52,455 bases of DNA, taken from the NCBI GenBank assembly GCA_946408345.1, contig CAMJRR010000018.1, forward strand, positions 1 through 52,455. Reading direction: 5' to 3'. The notes under the pieces are model-generated. The model was not told the DNA's origin. It made no database searches and saw nothing but the letters and a program-made list of their open reading frames with translations. Position 1 is the stretch's first letter, and every line of letters starts with the position of its first letter. Positions 7,174-15,244 of the stretch are shown here, piece by piece. Made by a program: the position numbers and the translations under genes. Source of the DNA: an uncultured Bacteroidales bacterium (GTDB lineage Bacteria; Bacteroidota; Bacteroidia; Bacteroidales; F082).

Positions 7174-7998
7174 ATGAAGATGAAAAAAATTATATCATTA
7201 TATGTTTGGCTTTTCAGCCTTATGGTGCCTTCCGTTTGGGCGCAGGAGACGGTGGAGGTGGTGAGGGCTTTTACCAACCGAAAGGCCATCGTGGTGGAAT
7301 ACGACTTGGCCGAGGATGCCGACCTTGTACGGCTCTTTGTCTCTTTGGACGGTGGCGCAACCTATCGCGGCCCTTTGCAGCAGGTCAGTGGCGACATCAT
7401 CGATGTGAAAGCGGGTTTCGCTCGCAACATCGTGTGGGATGTCCTGAAGGAATTGGATGTGAAAGAATTCGACAACGACCAGGTGCGCTTCAAGCTGAAC
7501 ATTCTGTTGAAGGATCGTTGGCCGCATGAGACCTTCGTCACCGTCAACGCAGCCTACAGCGTTGCTCCGCAAGGCTCGTTAGGCTTCAGTGTGGGGCAGG
7601 TGAAGCGTTTCGGTTGGTTCGTGAGCCTGATGAGCAATGGCAATTTCTCGGGATTCAGTGCCGATGGCGACTGCGATGGACAGGGCTTTTTGCCTGACGG
7701 CCATCTGATGCAATATACGGATGAGGTGTCGAAGATGCGATTTTCCGTCATGGCTGGCGGTATGATGCGCATCAAAGGACCTTGGATTGCCCGAGTGGGC
7801 ATAGGTTATGGCAACCGTACCTTGCGCTGGAAGACCACCGATGGAGAATGGTACCGCAACACGGCCTACAGCCTTCAAGGCATCGACCTGTCGGCAGGTG
7901 TGCAGTTGCATTTGAAGGGTTTTGTCATATCGTTGGAAGCCGTCACGACACAATTCCAGAATGTTGAAGCAAAAATAGGATTAGGCTATGCGTTTTAA
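7174..7998 (+). CDS. Putative outer-membrane beta-barrel-type protein
   Basis: This 274-aa protein has a signal peptide (KKIISLYVWLFSLMVPSVWAQ). Residues 25-115 form an N-terminal strand-rich domain (VEYDLAEDADLVRLFVSLDGG). The C-terminal half consists of alternating aromatic/small-residue strands typical of small barrels (TVNAAYSVAPQGSLGFSVG, ARVGIGYGNRTLRW, ISLEAVTTQF) and ends KIGLGYAF, with a terminal Phe as in many outer-membrane proteins. ATGs at 7174 and 7180 are both possible. The 3' end overlaps the FISUMP lipoprotein gene by 11 nt, so the two are coupled. No specific family was recognised; a role as outer-membrane partner of the lipoprotein is inferred. Confidence 0.65.
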   Translation: MKMKKIISLYVWLFSLMVPSVWAQETVEVVRAFTNRKAIVVEYDLAEDADLVRLFVSLDGGATYRGPLQQVSGDIIDVKAGFARNIVWDVLKELDVKEFDNDQVRFKLNILLKDRWPHETFVTVNAAYSVAPQGSLGFSVGQVKRFGWFVSLMSNGNFSGFSADGDCDGQGFLPDGHLMQYTDEVSKMRFSVMAGGMMRIKGPWIARVGIGYGNRTLRWKTTDGEWYRNTAYSLQGIDLSAGVQLHLKGFVISLEAVTTQFQNVEAKIGLGYAF

Positions 7999-9460
7999 AA
8001 TATTAGTGCTCATTGCTTTATGTGCTTTTGTGTGCGCGTCCTGCATGAAAGACTCCAAACCCAATGGCGAGACCATACAAATCTTAAAGGAAAGAGAAAA
8101 AATCACAGTAGGAACCGATTGGGCGACTGTTAGTGGAGTGTTCTCCTATTCCGGGGTTGTCGACAGCATGAAGTTGCGTGTGGGGACCGAGGAGCATCTC
8201 TATGGCTCCGAAGACTACGGTGTGGAGGTGAATGGTAAGACTTATTCCGCTGAGATTACAGGGTTGCAGCCAGGCACTTTTTATTATTATGCCTATATAG
8301 TGGACTATGGGTCGCAGACCGATTGGCAAAGTGAGATCTATGGTTTCACCACGGCAGAAGAGGAAATCAATCTCCCTACGGTGGCTACCGTGGAAGTGAC
8401 GGGCGTGACAGTTACGACGGCCTCCTGCCTGTGCCACGTCTTCGACGATGGCGGTGCCGAAGTGACGGAACGTGGCATTTGCTGGAGTACGAATCCCCAA
8501 CCTGATATGTCGGACTTCGCCTATGCGAACGGCAACGGCGTTGGCGAATATTCGGTCGGTATGATTGACCTTAAGGCTAACACCACTTATTATGTGCGTG
8601 CCTACGCCAAGAACCGCAAAGGTGTCAGCTATGGCGAAGCGTTGAGTTTCACCACCATGGAAAAATTGGAACCTCCTTTGGGCGCATCAAATGGAGTGTA
8701 TTCGGTGGCAGAGGGACATCAAGTTTGGATTGCTGTCTGTAATCTGATGTATCGAGCCTCTACCAAGACATGGGGCTTCACAGAAAATGGATATGACTAT
8801 TTCGGCAATGACAACACCAACATCGCCGAAGATTATGATGGTTGGATTGACCTTTTCGGTTGGGGCACGAGCGGCTACGACCACGGGGCGGTCTGTTACC
8901 AACCTTGGAGCTCGAATAGCAATCCTGATTATTATTATGCATACGGTGATGAGCAAGCCCAACTATACGACCATACGGGACAAGCGGATTGGGGTTACAG
9001 AGATTTTTTGCTTGAAGGCGAAGAGGGGGAATGGCGTACGTTGAAACATGACGAATGGGATTATTTGCTCAATCTGCGTAGCACCCCATCGGGCATCCGA
9101 TATGCCAAAGCTCAGGTGCATGGTGTCAATGGCCTCATCTTGCTTCCCGACAGTTGGAGCAGTTCGGTGTATTATTTGAACAATGTCAATCAACCCCAAG
9201 CTAGTTTCAGCAGTAATATGATTAACAATGGATGGGACTTTTTCTTGGAGAGTAATGGTGCCGTTTTTCTTCCCGCAGCCGGGTATCGGGAAGAGGATAG
9301 GGTCGACTATATTGGCTCCAGAGGCTTCTATTACACCTCTGAATGTTCCGGTGCGCGTGCTTTTTGTCTCTATTTCGACTATACTGATGTCGGCTTGATG
9401 ACAATGTCTCGCAACAGAGGCCTTTCGGTGCGCTTGGTGCGCGATGTGGAACTTCGTTGA
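7988..9460 (+). CDS. FISUMP-domain lipoprotein with two Fn3-like domains
   Basis: This 490-aa protein has a lipoprotein signal with the lipid-modified residue at C19 (FVCASC). Two fibronectin-III-like domains lie at about 30-115 and 125-222 (ATVEVTGVTVTTASC, TTYYVRAYAKNRKGVSYGE). The C-terminal FISUMP domain (about 235-490) shows LFGWGTSGYDHGA, GQADWGY, EWRTLKHDEW and GLILLPDSW. FISUMP folds resemble the C-type-lectin/formylglycine-generating-enzyme group. The last roughly 50 residues differ strongly from the two other FISUMP proteins in the window up to the shared SVRLV end. It closes the sigma/caspase gene run and is probably surface-exposed. Confidence 0.85.
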   Translation: MRFKILVLIALCAFVCASCMKDSKPNGETIQILKEREKITVGTDWATVSGVFSYSGVVDSMKLRVGTEEHLYGSEDYGVEVNGKTYSAEITGLQPGTFYYYAYIVDYGSQTDWQSEIYGFTTAEEEINLPTVATVEVTGVTVTTASCLCHVFDDGGAEVTERGICWSTNPQPDMSDFAYANGNGVGEYSVGMIDLKANTTYYVRAYAKNRKGVSYGEALSFTTMEKLEPPLGASNGVYSVAEGHQVWIAVCNLMYRASTKTWGFTENGYDYFGNDNTNIAEDYDGWIDLFGWGTSGYDHGAVCYQPWSSNSNPDYYYAYGDEQAQLYDHTGQADWGYRDFLLEGEEGEWRTLKHDEWDYLLNLRSTPSGIRYAKAQVHGVNGLILLPDSWSSSVYYLNNVNQPQASFSSNMINNGWDFFLESNGAVFLPAAGYREEDRVDYIGSRGFYYTSECSGARAFCLYFDYTDVGLMTMSRNRGLSVRLVRDVELR

Positions 9461-9511
9461 GATTTATTTTCCTTTTTTGGACTAAAAATCCTTAGTCATC
9501 CTCTCTATTCT

Positions 9512-9535
9512 ATAAAAAGACTGTTTTCTTTTTAT
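9512..9535. other. A/T hairpin over the start of the small HTH gene
   Basis: A perfect 8-bp inverted pair ATAAAAAG (9512-9519) and CTTTTTAT (9528-9535) runs into the first ATG (9534) of the next gene. It could be a weak terminator for the FISUMP gene or could hide the first start codon, favouring the ATG at 9546. Confidence 0.35.
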
Positions 9536-9806
9536 GGAATTTTCGATGAAAAAGAAGAATACGACATCCAATACGATAATCAATACTGACGAATTTCACA
9601 TCGGTATTCGCATCAAGGCCGAACTGAAGAAACAGGGAAGAACCATTACATGGTTGGCCGATGAGATACATTGTACACGTGAGAACCTATACAAAGTATT
9701 CCTACATTCATGGATCAGCACCGATATGCTCTTCAAAATTTGCGTTGTTTTACATCACGACTTTTTCAAGGATTGTTCGGAGTGGCTGAAGCACCAAAGA
9801 CGATAA
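9534..9806 (+). CDS. Small XRE-like helix-turn-helix protein
   Basis: This gene encodes 90 aa, or 86 aa from the second ATG at 9546. The segment FHIGIRIKAELKKQGRTITW, then LADEIHCTRENLYKVF, has the spacing of an XRE-type helix-turn-helix, followed by STDMLFKICVVLHHDFFKDC, which is typical of a short Bacteroidota HTH family. It lies 308 bp upstream of the 51-aa peptide gene, with a palindromic operator-like site between them. A regulator of the adjacent or other surface genes is likely, but this is inferred from position only. Confidence 0.8.
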   Translation: MEFSMKKKNTTSNTIINTDEFHIGIRIKAELKKQGRTITWLADEIHCTRENLYKVFLHSWISTDMLFKICVVLHHDFFKDCSEWLKHQRR

Positions 9807-9896
9807 CGGCGATTTTATGAAAAAAAGTAACGACGGCATTTCTTTTCGCAGAGTTCTTCCAGATGAAGGGAGGGGAATCTATTCTGATTGTGAATG

Positions 9897-9920
9897 AATT
9901 TTCCAATTAATCGGCGAATT
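9897..9920. promoter_or_regulatory. Operator-like palindrome, copy 1 (imperfect)
   Basis: AATTTTCCAATTAAT is followed by CGGCGAATT; this is the same 24-bp palindrome as at 15556-15581 but with three changed bases on the right. It starts about 80 bp before the TATTTTTG box at 9983, as in the other copy (79 bp), and both copies have GTTAC 37-38 bp before the box. Confidence 0.6.
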
Positions 9921-9982
9921 TTGTGCAATGTATTGGTTGTAATAGTTACGGATGATTTGGGTGTTGAAAGTTTTTTTTGCCC

Positions 9983-9990
9983 TATTTTTG
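9983..9990 (+). promoter_or_regulatory. Promoter -7 box for the 51-aa peptide/FISUMP lipoprotein unit
   Basis: TATTTTTG fits TAnnTTTG. A TTTG lies at 9956-9959, 23 bp upstream. A leader of about 115 nt rich in TTTAAATCTTAAA separates it from the ATG at 10115. Confidence 0.6.
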
Positions 9991-10114
9991 TAAAATTAAA
10001 AAAGGCAAATCGGATTTGAAAAACATCCGTAAAACACATACGATTTATAGTTGTGTAAATCTTTGAGTCTTAAATCTTTAAATTTTAAATCTTAAATCTT
10101 TAAATCAAACAAAA

Positions 10115-10270
10115 ATGAAAACAAACAACAGAAAACGCTATGAGGCTCCCCAGGTGGAGGTCATAGAAATCAAGCCCCAGGGCATGTTGTGTGCCTCGGG
10201 CGGTGTCGCGGCAACCTATGCCGACGGCGGAACGGAAAGTATGACCATGGTCGAAATCGATTGGCCGTAA
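10115..10270 (+). CDS. Short Bacteroidales peptide with CASGG motif
   Basis: This gene encodes 51 aa: MKTNNRKRYEAPQVEVIEIK, then PQGMLCASGGVAATYADGG, ending MVEIDWP. The pattern Y-x-A-P-x-V-E-V-I-E-I-x-x-Q-G-x-L-C-A-S-G belongs to a group of short proteins that I recognise as common in Bacteroides and Prevotella genomes, often just ahead of surface lipoprotein genes; their function is not established to my knowledge. There is no signal peptide. The stop is 12 bp before the FISUMP lipoprotein start, so the two are co-transcribed. The Cys and the Gly-Gly pair could be processing sites, but no modifying enzyme is visible here. Confidence 0.75.
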   Translation: MKTNNRKRYEAPQVEVIEIKPQGMLCASGGVAATYADGGTESMTMVEIDWP

Positions 10271-10282
10271 ATCCTTTGCCTT

Positions 10283-13200
10283 ATGAAGAAAAGTCTACTT
10301 CTCATCGCGCTGGCTGGCCTGATGACGCTTGCCGCATGCAAAAAAGACAAGGAAAGCCAGGGTGAAGCCGTGTTCACCGCCACCATTGAGCATCAGGGCG
10401 GCAGAACCAGTCTCGATCCCAACAACGGTAACATCAACTGGACGGCGGGCGACCAAATCGTCATCGCCAACGACAATGACGAGACCGCCGTCTTCACGCT
10501 GCAATCAGGCGAAGGCACGACCGAAGGCGGTTTCGGTACTTCGGATGAATTCAACACGGTCGGTCCTTTCATTGCAGCTTATCCTTCGACGGCTTTGATT
10601 GCTGGCGATGTGGTCTCCTTCAATCTGCCTGCCACACAAACCATTGGCGAGACAGGCACTTTCGCCAACGGAGCCAACTCGATGGTTGCCTGCTCCGATG
10701 ACAAGAACTTGCAGTTCAAGAACCTGTGCGGCGGTGTAGGTGTTCGCTTGAAGGGCAATGGAGTTCACGTGAGTGGTGTCCGCATCACTTCAAAAAACAC
10801 CGCTGAAAAGCTGTGGGGAACATACGAGGTGAGCAACTGCGCTGCCAACGAACCCACACTGGCCGTAGCTCCTGGCAACCAAGGCTCGAACATTATCACC
10901 TTGGCCTGCGACGTGACTTTGACCACAGCAGCCAAGACCTTCTTCGTGATGCTGCCTCCCGGCACCTTGGCCAACGGCTTCACGATGGAAGTGATGGACG
11001 GCGACCAAGTGCTGGCCACCAAGGAAACCACGAGCGACGTTGCTTTGGTGGAACGCAATTCGGTGAAAGTCTTCAACGAAATTCTGATTGGTATGGATTT
11101 TAACGGCAATGTGGAGGTGCCCACAGGAATGGAAGCCTCCAATATTATCGTGACCAATTTCAGCGAGGATGCCATTCCCGACGAAGATGGTAATTTCTCC
11201 ATTGGGTATAGCAAGATGCTGGTGGCGACGAATGCCGATAATAACAAACCTATTTATTTCACGGTTAATTCTACTGACTTTAGTGTCCAAAAAAGCGTTT
11301 TGGAGAATGGTGATTATGAATTGTCAGCAAAAGAAACGGCTCTTTATTTCGCATTGAATAACTTCCCTTATGGTCTGAGTGGGGCGTCTGATGAAAAATT
11401 TAATGCATTAAAAAATCTGTTGTATTCCTTGGATTGTGTGCAACAATTAGAACAAACTGTTTCAAATGTTGTCAATCAATATGGATATTTGGATTCCATT
11501 GCGCTTGAAAACAGCATAGAAACAGTCAGAAACTATTTCTACAACCAATTGATTGTCCCAATAATTGACAATGCCAAAGAAAATAAAGGAATATCGCTAA
11601 TTCCGCCTCACGCTGATCCCGATCACTATGGACAATTAGCAAAGATAGAGTTTTTGAATGAACAATATAACGCTAATTCGGATGAATGGGATATCCTTTG
11701 CAGGTGTTGGAACGGCTTTGCAATTTGGGTTGGTGTGACAGAAGGGATACTCGTTAGTGATGATTTGGTTTCATTTCAGCCTGAGTTTATTGTAGATTAC
11801 ATTAGTCCTACAACTGCTACTCATGCTTTGTCGATTGAAAGCTATCTTGATTGGAATCATTTTGTTGAAGGATTCAAAGACTTATATGGTACAATTTCGG
11901 AGTATTTTAATAATAATCAGCAGTATTTTCAAACAGCAGGCAAATCAAACCGAGATGTATGGTTCAATTTAAATAGTGCAGAAGACGCAATTTGTTATGT
12001 CGGTCCTGAATTCAAACAGGTGATAACAGCAAATTGTGTAGGTCTTGCGTTGGAAGGAGTTAAGTTTGTCTTGGGGCAACTGATAGGACCAAGTTTCAAT
12101 GCTGATGCGAATCTTTCAATGTTTGTGGCCGAGTCAGAAATGGATGAGGAGTTTATTCGATTGATTGATGTGTGGTTAAATACGCATAATAAAAAAGACT
12201 TTAAAGCGGCTATAAGAAGGGTTGTGCATAATATGGGCGTTGGTTTGTTGAATCATGGTATATTTAATGTAGAAATGCTTGCAGCTTACAATAAATATAC
12301 AGCTATGTATTCTGCATTTGCATTTGCTGTAGATCTTGCCTTAGCTATGATAGAATACGCACATTTCAATAGTTTCTATTTTGAGGTGGGAGGCGAGCAT
12401 GTAGATCCTTCGGTTGTATCAATCGGAGTTACAAATATTACTTCAACGTCAGCGACTCTTTTTGCTTGTGTGAAAAAAGAAGGTGCAATGCCAGTTGTGG
12501 AAAGAGGGTTCGACTATTGTGACACGAATGCTGGGAATATATCTTATGGGACAGTTATTTCCGATACTGGCGGTGGTTTGGGTGTTTACTCGTGTACGGT
12601 TCAGAATCTCTTACAAAATACAGAATATGAAGTGTTTACATGGGTTAGAACAGAAGTTGGAGGTGACAAGAAATTTGGAGAACCATTAATGTATTTCACC
12701 ACACTGCCCAGCTCCCAATCCTTCACCATCACCGCCACGGCCAATCCGACCAACGGTGGCACGGTCTCGGGTGGCGGTGCTTTTGACCAAGGCCAATCCT
12801 GCACCTTGACCGCAACAGCCAACAGCGGCTACACCTTCACCAACTGGACCGAGAACGGCAATGTCGTTTCAACAGAAGCCAGCTACACCTTTACGGTGAA
12901 CAGCGATAGGGATTTGGTGGCCAATTTCACCTTCAATGGTGGAGGAACACCCACCGATGGTGTTCTGAACGGCCTCTTTACCATCAATGCCAATGGCGAC
13001 CAAGTAAATTTTTCACAAGGCAACCTGCAATACCAAGCTAGCACCAACACTTGGCGCTTTGCCGAGCAACAGTACGACTATGTTGGAAATGACAATGCCA
13101 ATATCTCGCAAACCTATAGCGGCTGGATAGACCTCTTTGGCTGGGGCACGAGCGGCTACAACCACGGTGCTATTGACTATCAGCCCTGGAGTACCAACAC

Positions 13201-13753
13201 ATGGGACAGTCACTACTATGCCTACGGTGACTGGCATTACAACCTCTGCGACCAGACCGGCCAAGCCGATTGGGGCTACAACGCGATAAGCAACGGTGGT
13301 AACTCCGAGAACAGTGGCTGGCGCACGCTGACCTACGACGAGTGGCATCACGTTTTATACTCCCGCAACACCGCAAGTGGCATCCGCTGTGCCATGGCCA
13401 CGGTGAACAACGTGAACGGTGTCGTTCTGTTACCCGACAACTGGGATGCTTCCTTGTATACATTGAGCAATACGAATTCTAGATATGGAAGATTTGACGA
13501 CAATATCATCTACGCCGAGGATTGGGCCAATGTGTTTGAGGCCAACGGCGCAGTCTTCCTGTCTGCCGCTGGCGAGCGCTACATGTCAGTTGGAGGAGTG
13601 GGTAGCTACGGTCGCTATTGGATGAGTACGCGAGACGATGCCGATTGCGGGAATCTCGTGAGCTTTGAAAATGGTCATCTCACCACGTACGACAGACGTA
13701 TTGGCGACCGTTGCTTTGGATACTCTGTGCGCTTGGTGCGCCTCGCCCAGTAA
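10283..13753 (+). CDS. Mosaic FISUMP lipoprotein with fimbrillin-like N-terminus
   Basis: This 1156-aa protein has a lipoprotein signal with C19 (TLAAC). Domains in order: a fimbrillin-like beta domain (about 25-270: GRTSLDPNNGNINWTAGDQI), an unassigned mostly helical region (about 270-708), an Fn3-like domain (about 709-809), an InlB B-repeat (about 811-884: ANPTNGGTVSGGGAF...) and a FISUMP domain (about 890-1156: DLFGWGTSGYNHGA, GQADWGYN). The DNA for the helical region (roughly 11280-12700) is clearly AT-richer and uses different codons from both flanks, so it looks like an inserted module. The C-terminal 45 residues differ from the other FISUMP proteins except for the SVRLV end. It is probably a surface-anchored adhesin or ligand-binding protein. 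Confidence 0.85.
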   Translation: MKKSLLLIALAGLMTLAACKKDKESQGEAVFTATIEHQGGRTSLDPNNGNINWTAGDQIVIANDNDETAVFTLQSGEGTTEGGFGTSDEFNTVGPFIAAYPSTALIAGDVVSFNLPATQTIGETGTFANGANSMVACSDDKNLQFKNLCGGVGVRLKGNGVHVSGVRITSKNTAEKLWGTYEVSNCAANEPTLAVAPGNQGSNIITLACDVTLTTAAKTFFVMLPPGTLANGFTMEVMDGDQVLATKETTSDVALVERNSVKVFNEILIGMDFNGNVEVPTGMEASNIIVTNFSEDAIPDEDGNFSIGYSKMLVATNADNNKPIYFTVNSTDFSVQKSVLENGDYELSAKETALYFALNNFPYGLSGASDEKFNALKNLLYSLDCVQQLEQTVSNVVNQYGYLDSIALENSIETVRNYFYNQLIVPIIDNAKENKGISLIPPHADPDHYGQLAKIEFLNEQYNANSDEWDILCRCWNGFAIWVGVTEGILVSDDLVSFQPEFIVDYISPTTATHALSIESYLDWNHFVEGFKDLYGTISEYFNNNQQYFQTAGKSNRDVWFNLNSAEDAICYVGPEFKQVITANCVGLALEGVKFVLGQLIGPSFNADANLSMFVAESEMDEEFIRLIDVWLNTHNKKDFKAAIRRVVHNMGVGLLNHGIFNVEMLAAYNKYTAMYSAFAFAVDLALAMIEYAHFNSFYFEVGGEHVDPSVVSIGVTNITSTSATLFACVKKEGAMPVVERGFDYCDTNAGNISYGTVISDTGGGLGVYSCTVQNLLQNTEYEVFTWVRTEVGGDKKFGEPLMYFTTLPSSQSFTITATANPTNGGTVSGGGAFDQGQSCTLTATANSGYTFTNWTENGNVVSTEASYTFTVNSDRDLVANFTFNGGGTPTDGVLNGLFTINANGDQVNFSQGNLQYQASTNTWRFAEQQYDYVGNDNANISQTYSGWIDLFGWGTSGYNHGAIDYQPWSTNTWDSHYYAYGDWHYNLCDQTGQADWGYNAISNGGNSENSGWRTLTYDEWHHVLYSRNTASGIRCAMATVNNVNGVVLLPDNWDASLYTLSNTNSRYGRFDDNIIYAEDWANVFEANGAVFLSAAGERYMSVGGVGSYGRYWMSTRDDADCGNLVSFENGHLTTYDRRIGDRCFGYSVRLVRLAQ

Positions 13754-13787
13754 TTATCCCGTCCGGTGGGTTTTCGCGGCCTATTTT

Positions 13788-13825
13788 CGTAGAGACGTCG
13801 ATTCATCGCGTCTCTACGTTTTTTT
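13788..13825 (+). terminator. Rho-independent terminator after the mosaic FISUMP gene
   Basis: A perfect 10-bp stem CGTAGAGACG (13788-13797) and CGTCTCTACG (13809-13818) is followed by seven T. It lies 35 bp after the stop codon. The stem sequence is itself a repeat, found again inside the coding region near 33178-33199. Confidence 0.85.
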
Positions 13826-13854
13826 GTTTTGCGGCTGGTGTTCGGCTGCTGTGG

Positions 13855-13894
13855 TACGACAGCCCTACAGCCCAGCCGTTGTAGGGCTGTCGTA
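13855..13894. repeat. Palindromic repeat family C, copy 1
   Basis: Perfect 15-bp arms TACGACAGCCCTACA (13855-13869) and TGTAGGGCTGTCGTA (13880-13894) enclose a 10-bp loop. A related copy is at 15341-15391. A further 9-bp inverted pair (ACGGCGGCA/TGCCGCCGT, 13928-13974) follows. Confidence 0.8.
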
Positions 13895-13970
13895 TTGACT
13901 CGCTTCGCTCGCAAATCGCAGTTTCATACGGCGGCAAGTGACGCTCACCCAATGTGAACGTTTCCTGCCG

Positions 13971-14056
13971 CCGTCATTGCGAGGAACGAAGCAATCCAGT
14001 CAACCAGCCTCATTTCTGGATTGCTTCGTCGTTCCTCCTCGCAATGACGCGAAGCG
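13971..14056. repeat. Palindromic repeat family A, copy 5 (best preserved)
   Basis: CCGTCATTGCGAGGAACG, then AAGCAATCCAG, and the inverse CTGGATTGCTTCGTCG, then CCTCCTCGCAATGACGCG, flank a short spacer. Translation gives the peptide signature RHCEERSNPVNQ...WIASS, a known mark of false ORFs. It lies in a 671-bp gap (13754-14424) that holds only repeats, hairpins and the antitoxin promoter. Confidence 0.85.
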
Positions 14057-14233
14057 CGTGTGGGGGCAAAGCCTTGTATGAACCTTTCGAGGTGTTCCGC
14101 AGCAGCCATGTCATCCCAGCGCAAGCCTCCTATGTCATTCTACGCTAGACCTTCTATGTCATTCCCGCGGGGATATGTGCGAGAGCATGGAATCTATAGA
14201 AGGTCGGTTCAAGCAGCAAAGACCATAAAGGAC

Positions 14234-14304
14234 GGCCTCAGAAAGCATAGATCCCATGCCTTTGCCCGCTTGGCCACCGCAGGGATGATATGCTTTCTGA
14301 GGCC
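14234..14304. repeat. Long inverted repeat upstream of the antitoxin gene
   Basis: Perfect 15-bp arms GGCCTCAGAAAGCAT (14234-14248) and ATGCTTTCTGAGGCC (14290-14304) are extended inward by GATCCC/GGGATG-type pairing. A weaker inverted pair (AGACCTTCTAT/ATAGAAGGTC) lies just upstream. Its role is unknown; it may be a remnant mobile-element end. Confidence 0.75.
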
Positions 14305-14389
14305 TGCGTCATCGCGTGCGACTGCCACGGTACGACAGCCTGTGAGGAACGAATTTTGCAAAGGCAGTGGCGATGTTTGAGATTTTGTT

Positions 14390-14397
14390 TATTTTTG
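14390..14397 (+). promoter_or_regulatory. Promoter -7 box of the antitoxin/PIN unit
   Basis: TATTTTTG matches TAnnTTTG and lies 27 bp before the ATG at 14425. TTTG occurs nearby at 14376 and 14355, neither at ideal spacing. Confidence 0.5.
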
Positions 14398-14424
14398 TGG
14401 GCAGAAAAACAAAACCATTTGATC

Positions 14425-14649
14425 ATGACACAGAATGTAGGATTGAATCAAGCGCAGATGGATTTCCTTCGCCTTTTGGCACATTTCACCACCGAAGAAG
14501 AGGTGAAGGAACTTAATGATGTGGTGTGCAAATACTATGCTCAGAAAATCGATGAGGAAATGGACAGACTTTGGGAAGAGGGCAAATGGACCGATGAGAT
14601 GATAGAGGAGACTTTGCACGAACACCTTAGAACGCCTTACAATGCCTAA
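14425..14649 (+). CDS. Putative antitoxin of a PIN-type toxin-antitoxin pair
   Basis: This gene encodes 74 aa (MTQNVGLNQAQMDFLRLLAH..., ending LRTPYNA), highly acidic and helical (TEEEVKELNDVVCKYYAQKI). Its 3' end overlaps the PIN gene by 8 nt in another frame, the usual layout of an antitoxin with a COG1569-type PIN toxin. The frame is open further upstream to 14290, but that part comes from the repeat region, and the ATG at 14425 is placed properly after the promoter box. The antitoxin is intact while its toxin is broken. Its assignment rests on context rather than on a recognised fold. Confidence 0.65.
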   Translation: MTQNVGLNQAQMDFLRLLAHFTTEEEVKELNDVVCKYYAQKIDEEMDRLWEEGKWTDEMIEETLHEHLRTPYNA

Positions 14650-15065
14650 TCGTCGAAAGATTGTCCTCGACACCAATTGCCTCATTGCCTCGCTATCACG
14701 CCATAGTGAGTATTATTCTGTTTGAAAAGATTTTCAGGCAGGAAAATACACTTTGTGTGTCTCCACTTCCATTTTACAAGAATATGAGGAAATCATTGGC
14801 CATAAAACTTCTGTCGTAGTCGCCAAAAAGTGTTATAGCGTTGCTTTTAAAGAGCAAAAACGTGGAGTTTATTCAACCCTATTTCAATTTTCATCTCATA
14901 GAAGCCGACCATGATGACGACAAGTTTGTGGATTGTGCTTTTGCTGCCAATGCTGCATACATAGTTTCAGACGACAAGCATTTCAATATCCTTGAAAGCG
15001 TCAATTTCCCAAAGATTTTCGTCTTGAGGCTTCGTGAGTTTATGGAAATCCTTGAAAAAGAGTGA
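14642..15065 (+). pseudogene. Broken PIN-domain toxin gene (nonsense plus frameshift)
   Basis: The N-terminus MPNRRKIVLDTNCLIASLSR carries the first PIN acidic site (LDTN). An in-frame TGA at 14723-14725 sits where related proteins have Trp (SV-stop-KDFQAGKY). After it the same frame reads LCVSTSILQEYEEIIGHKTS until about 14825, where one extra base in a run of A shifts the frame. The rest (LLLKSKNVEFIQPYF, ADHDDDKFVDCAFAANA, YIVSDDKHF), with the remaining PIN acids, is open to 15065 in the +1 frame. Both lesions must be repaired to give a full protein of about 140 aa. An intact PIN nuclease would cleave RNA. Sequencing error is possible for one lesion but unlikely for both. Confidence 0.85.
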
Positions 15066-15110
15066 TACATATACGACTTTTGTGTCATTAAGTCTCAACA
15101 ACCTCCGTTC

Positions 15111-15131
15111 TTCCGAATTTGCAATTCGGAA
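15111..15131. repeat. Short perfect hairpin after the PIN pseudogene
   Basis: TTCCGAATT-TGC-AATTCGGAA has 9-bp arms with a 3-bp loop. The motif TTGCAAT(T/G)CGGAA recurs at about 15150. No T-run follows, so it is not a clear terminator. Confidence 0.6.
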
Positions 15132-15244
15132 GGCGTGAATATGAGCATTTGCAATGCGGAATGATATTAGACAACCCTGATCAAATCCAAAAAAGGTAGC
15201 CTTCGGGTCACCTTGTGTTTGTTTTTGCGTGGTGGTACGGCCGG

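Noticed and set aside
13954..14148. 64-aa open frame with RHCEERSNPVNQ...WIASS
   Set aside because: The whole frame is a translated family A palindrome plus flanking repeats; this peptide signature is a known mark of false genes.
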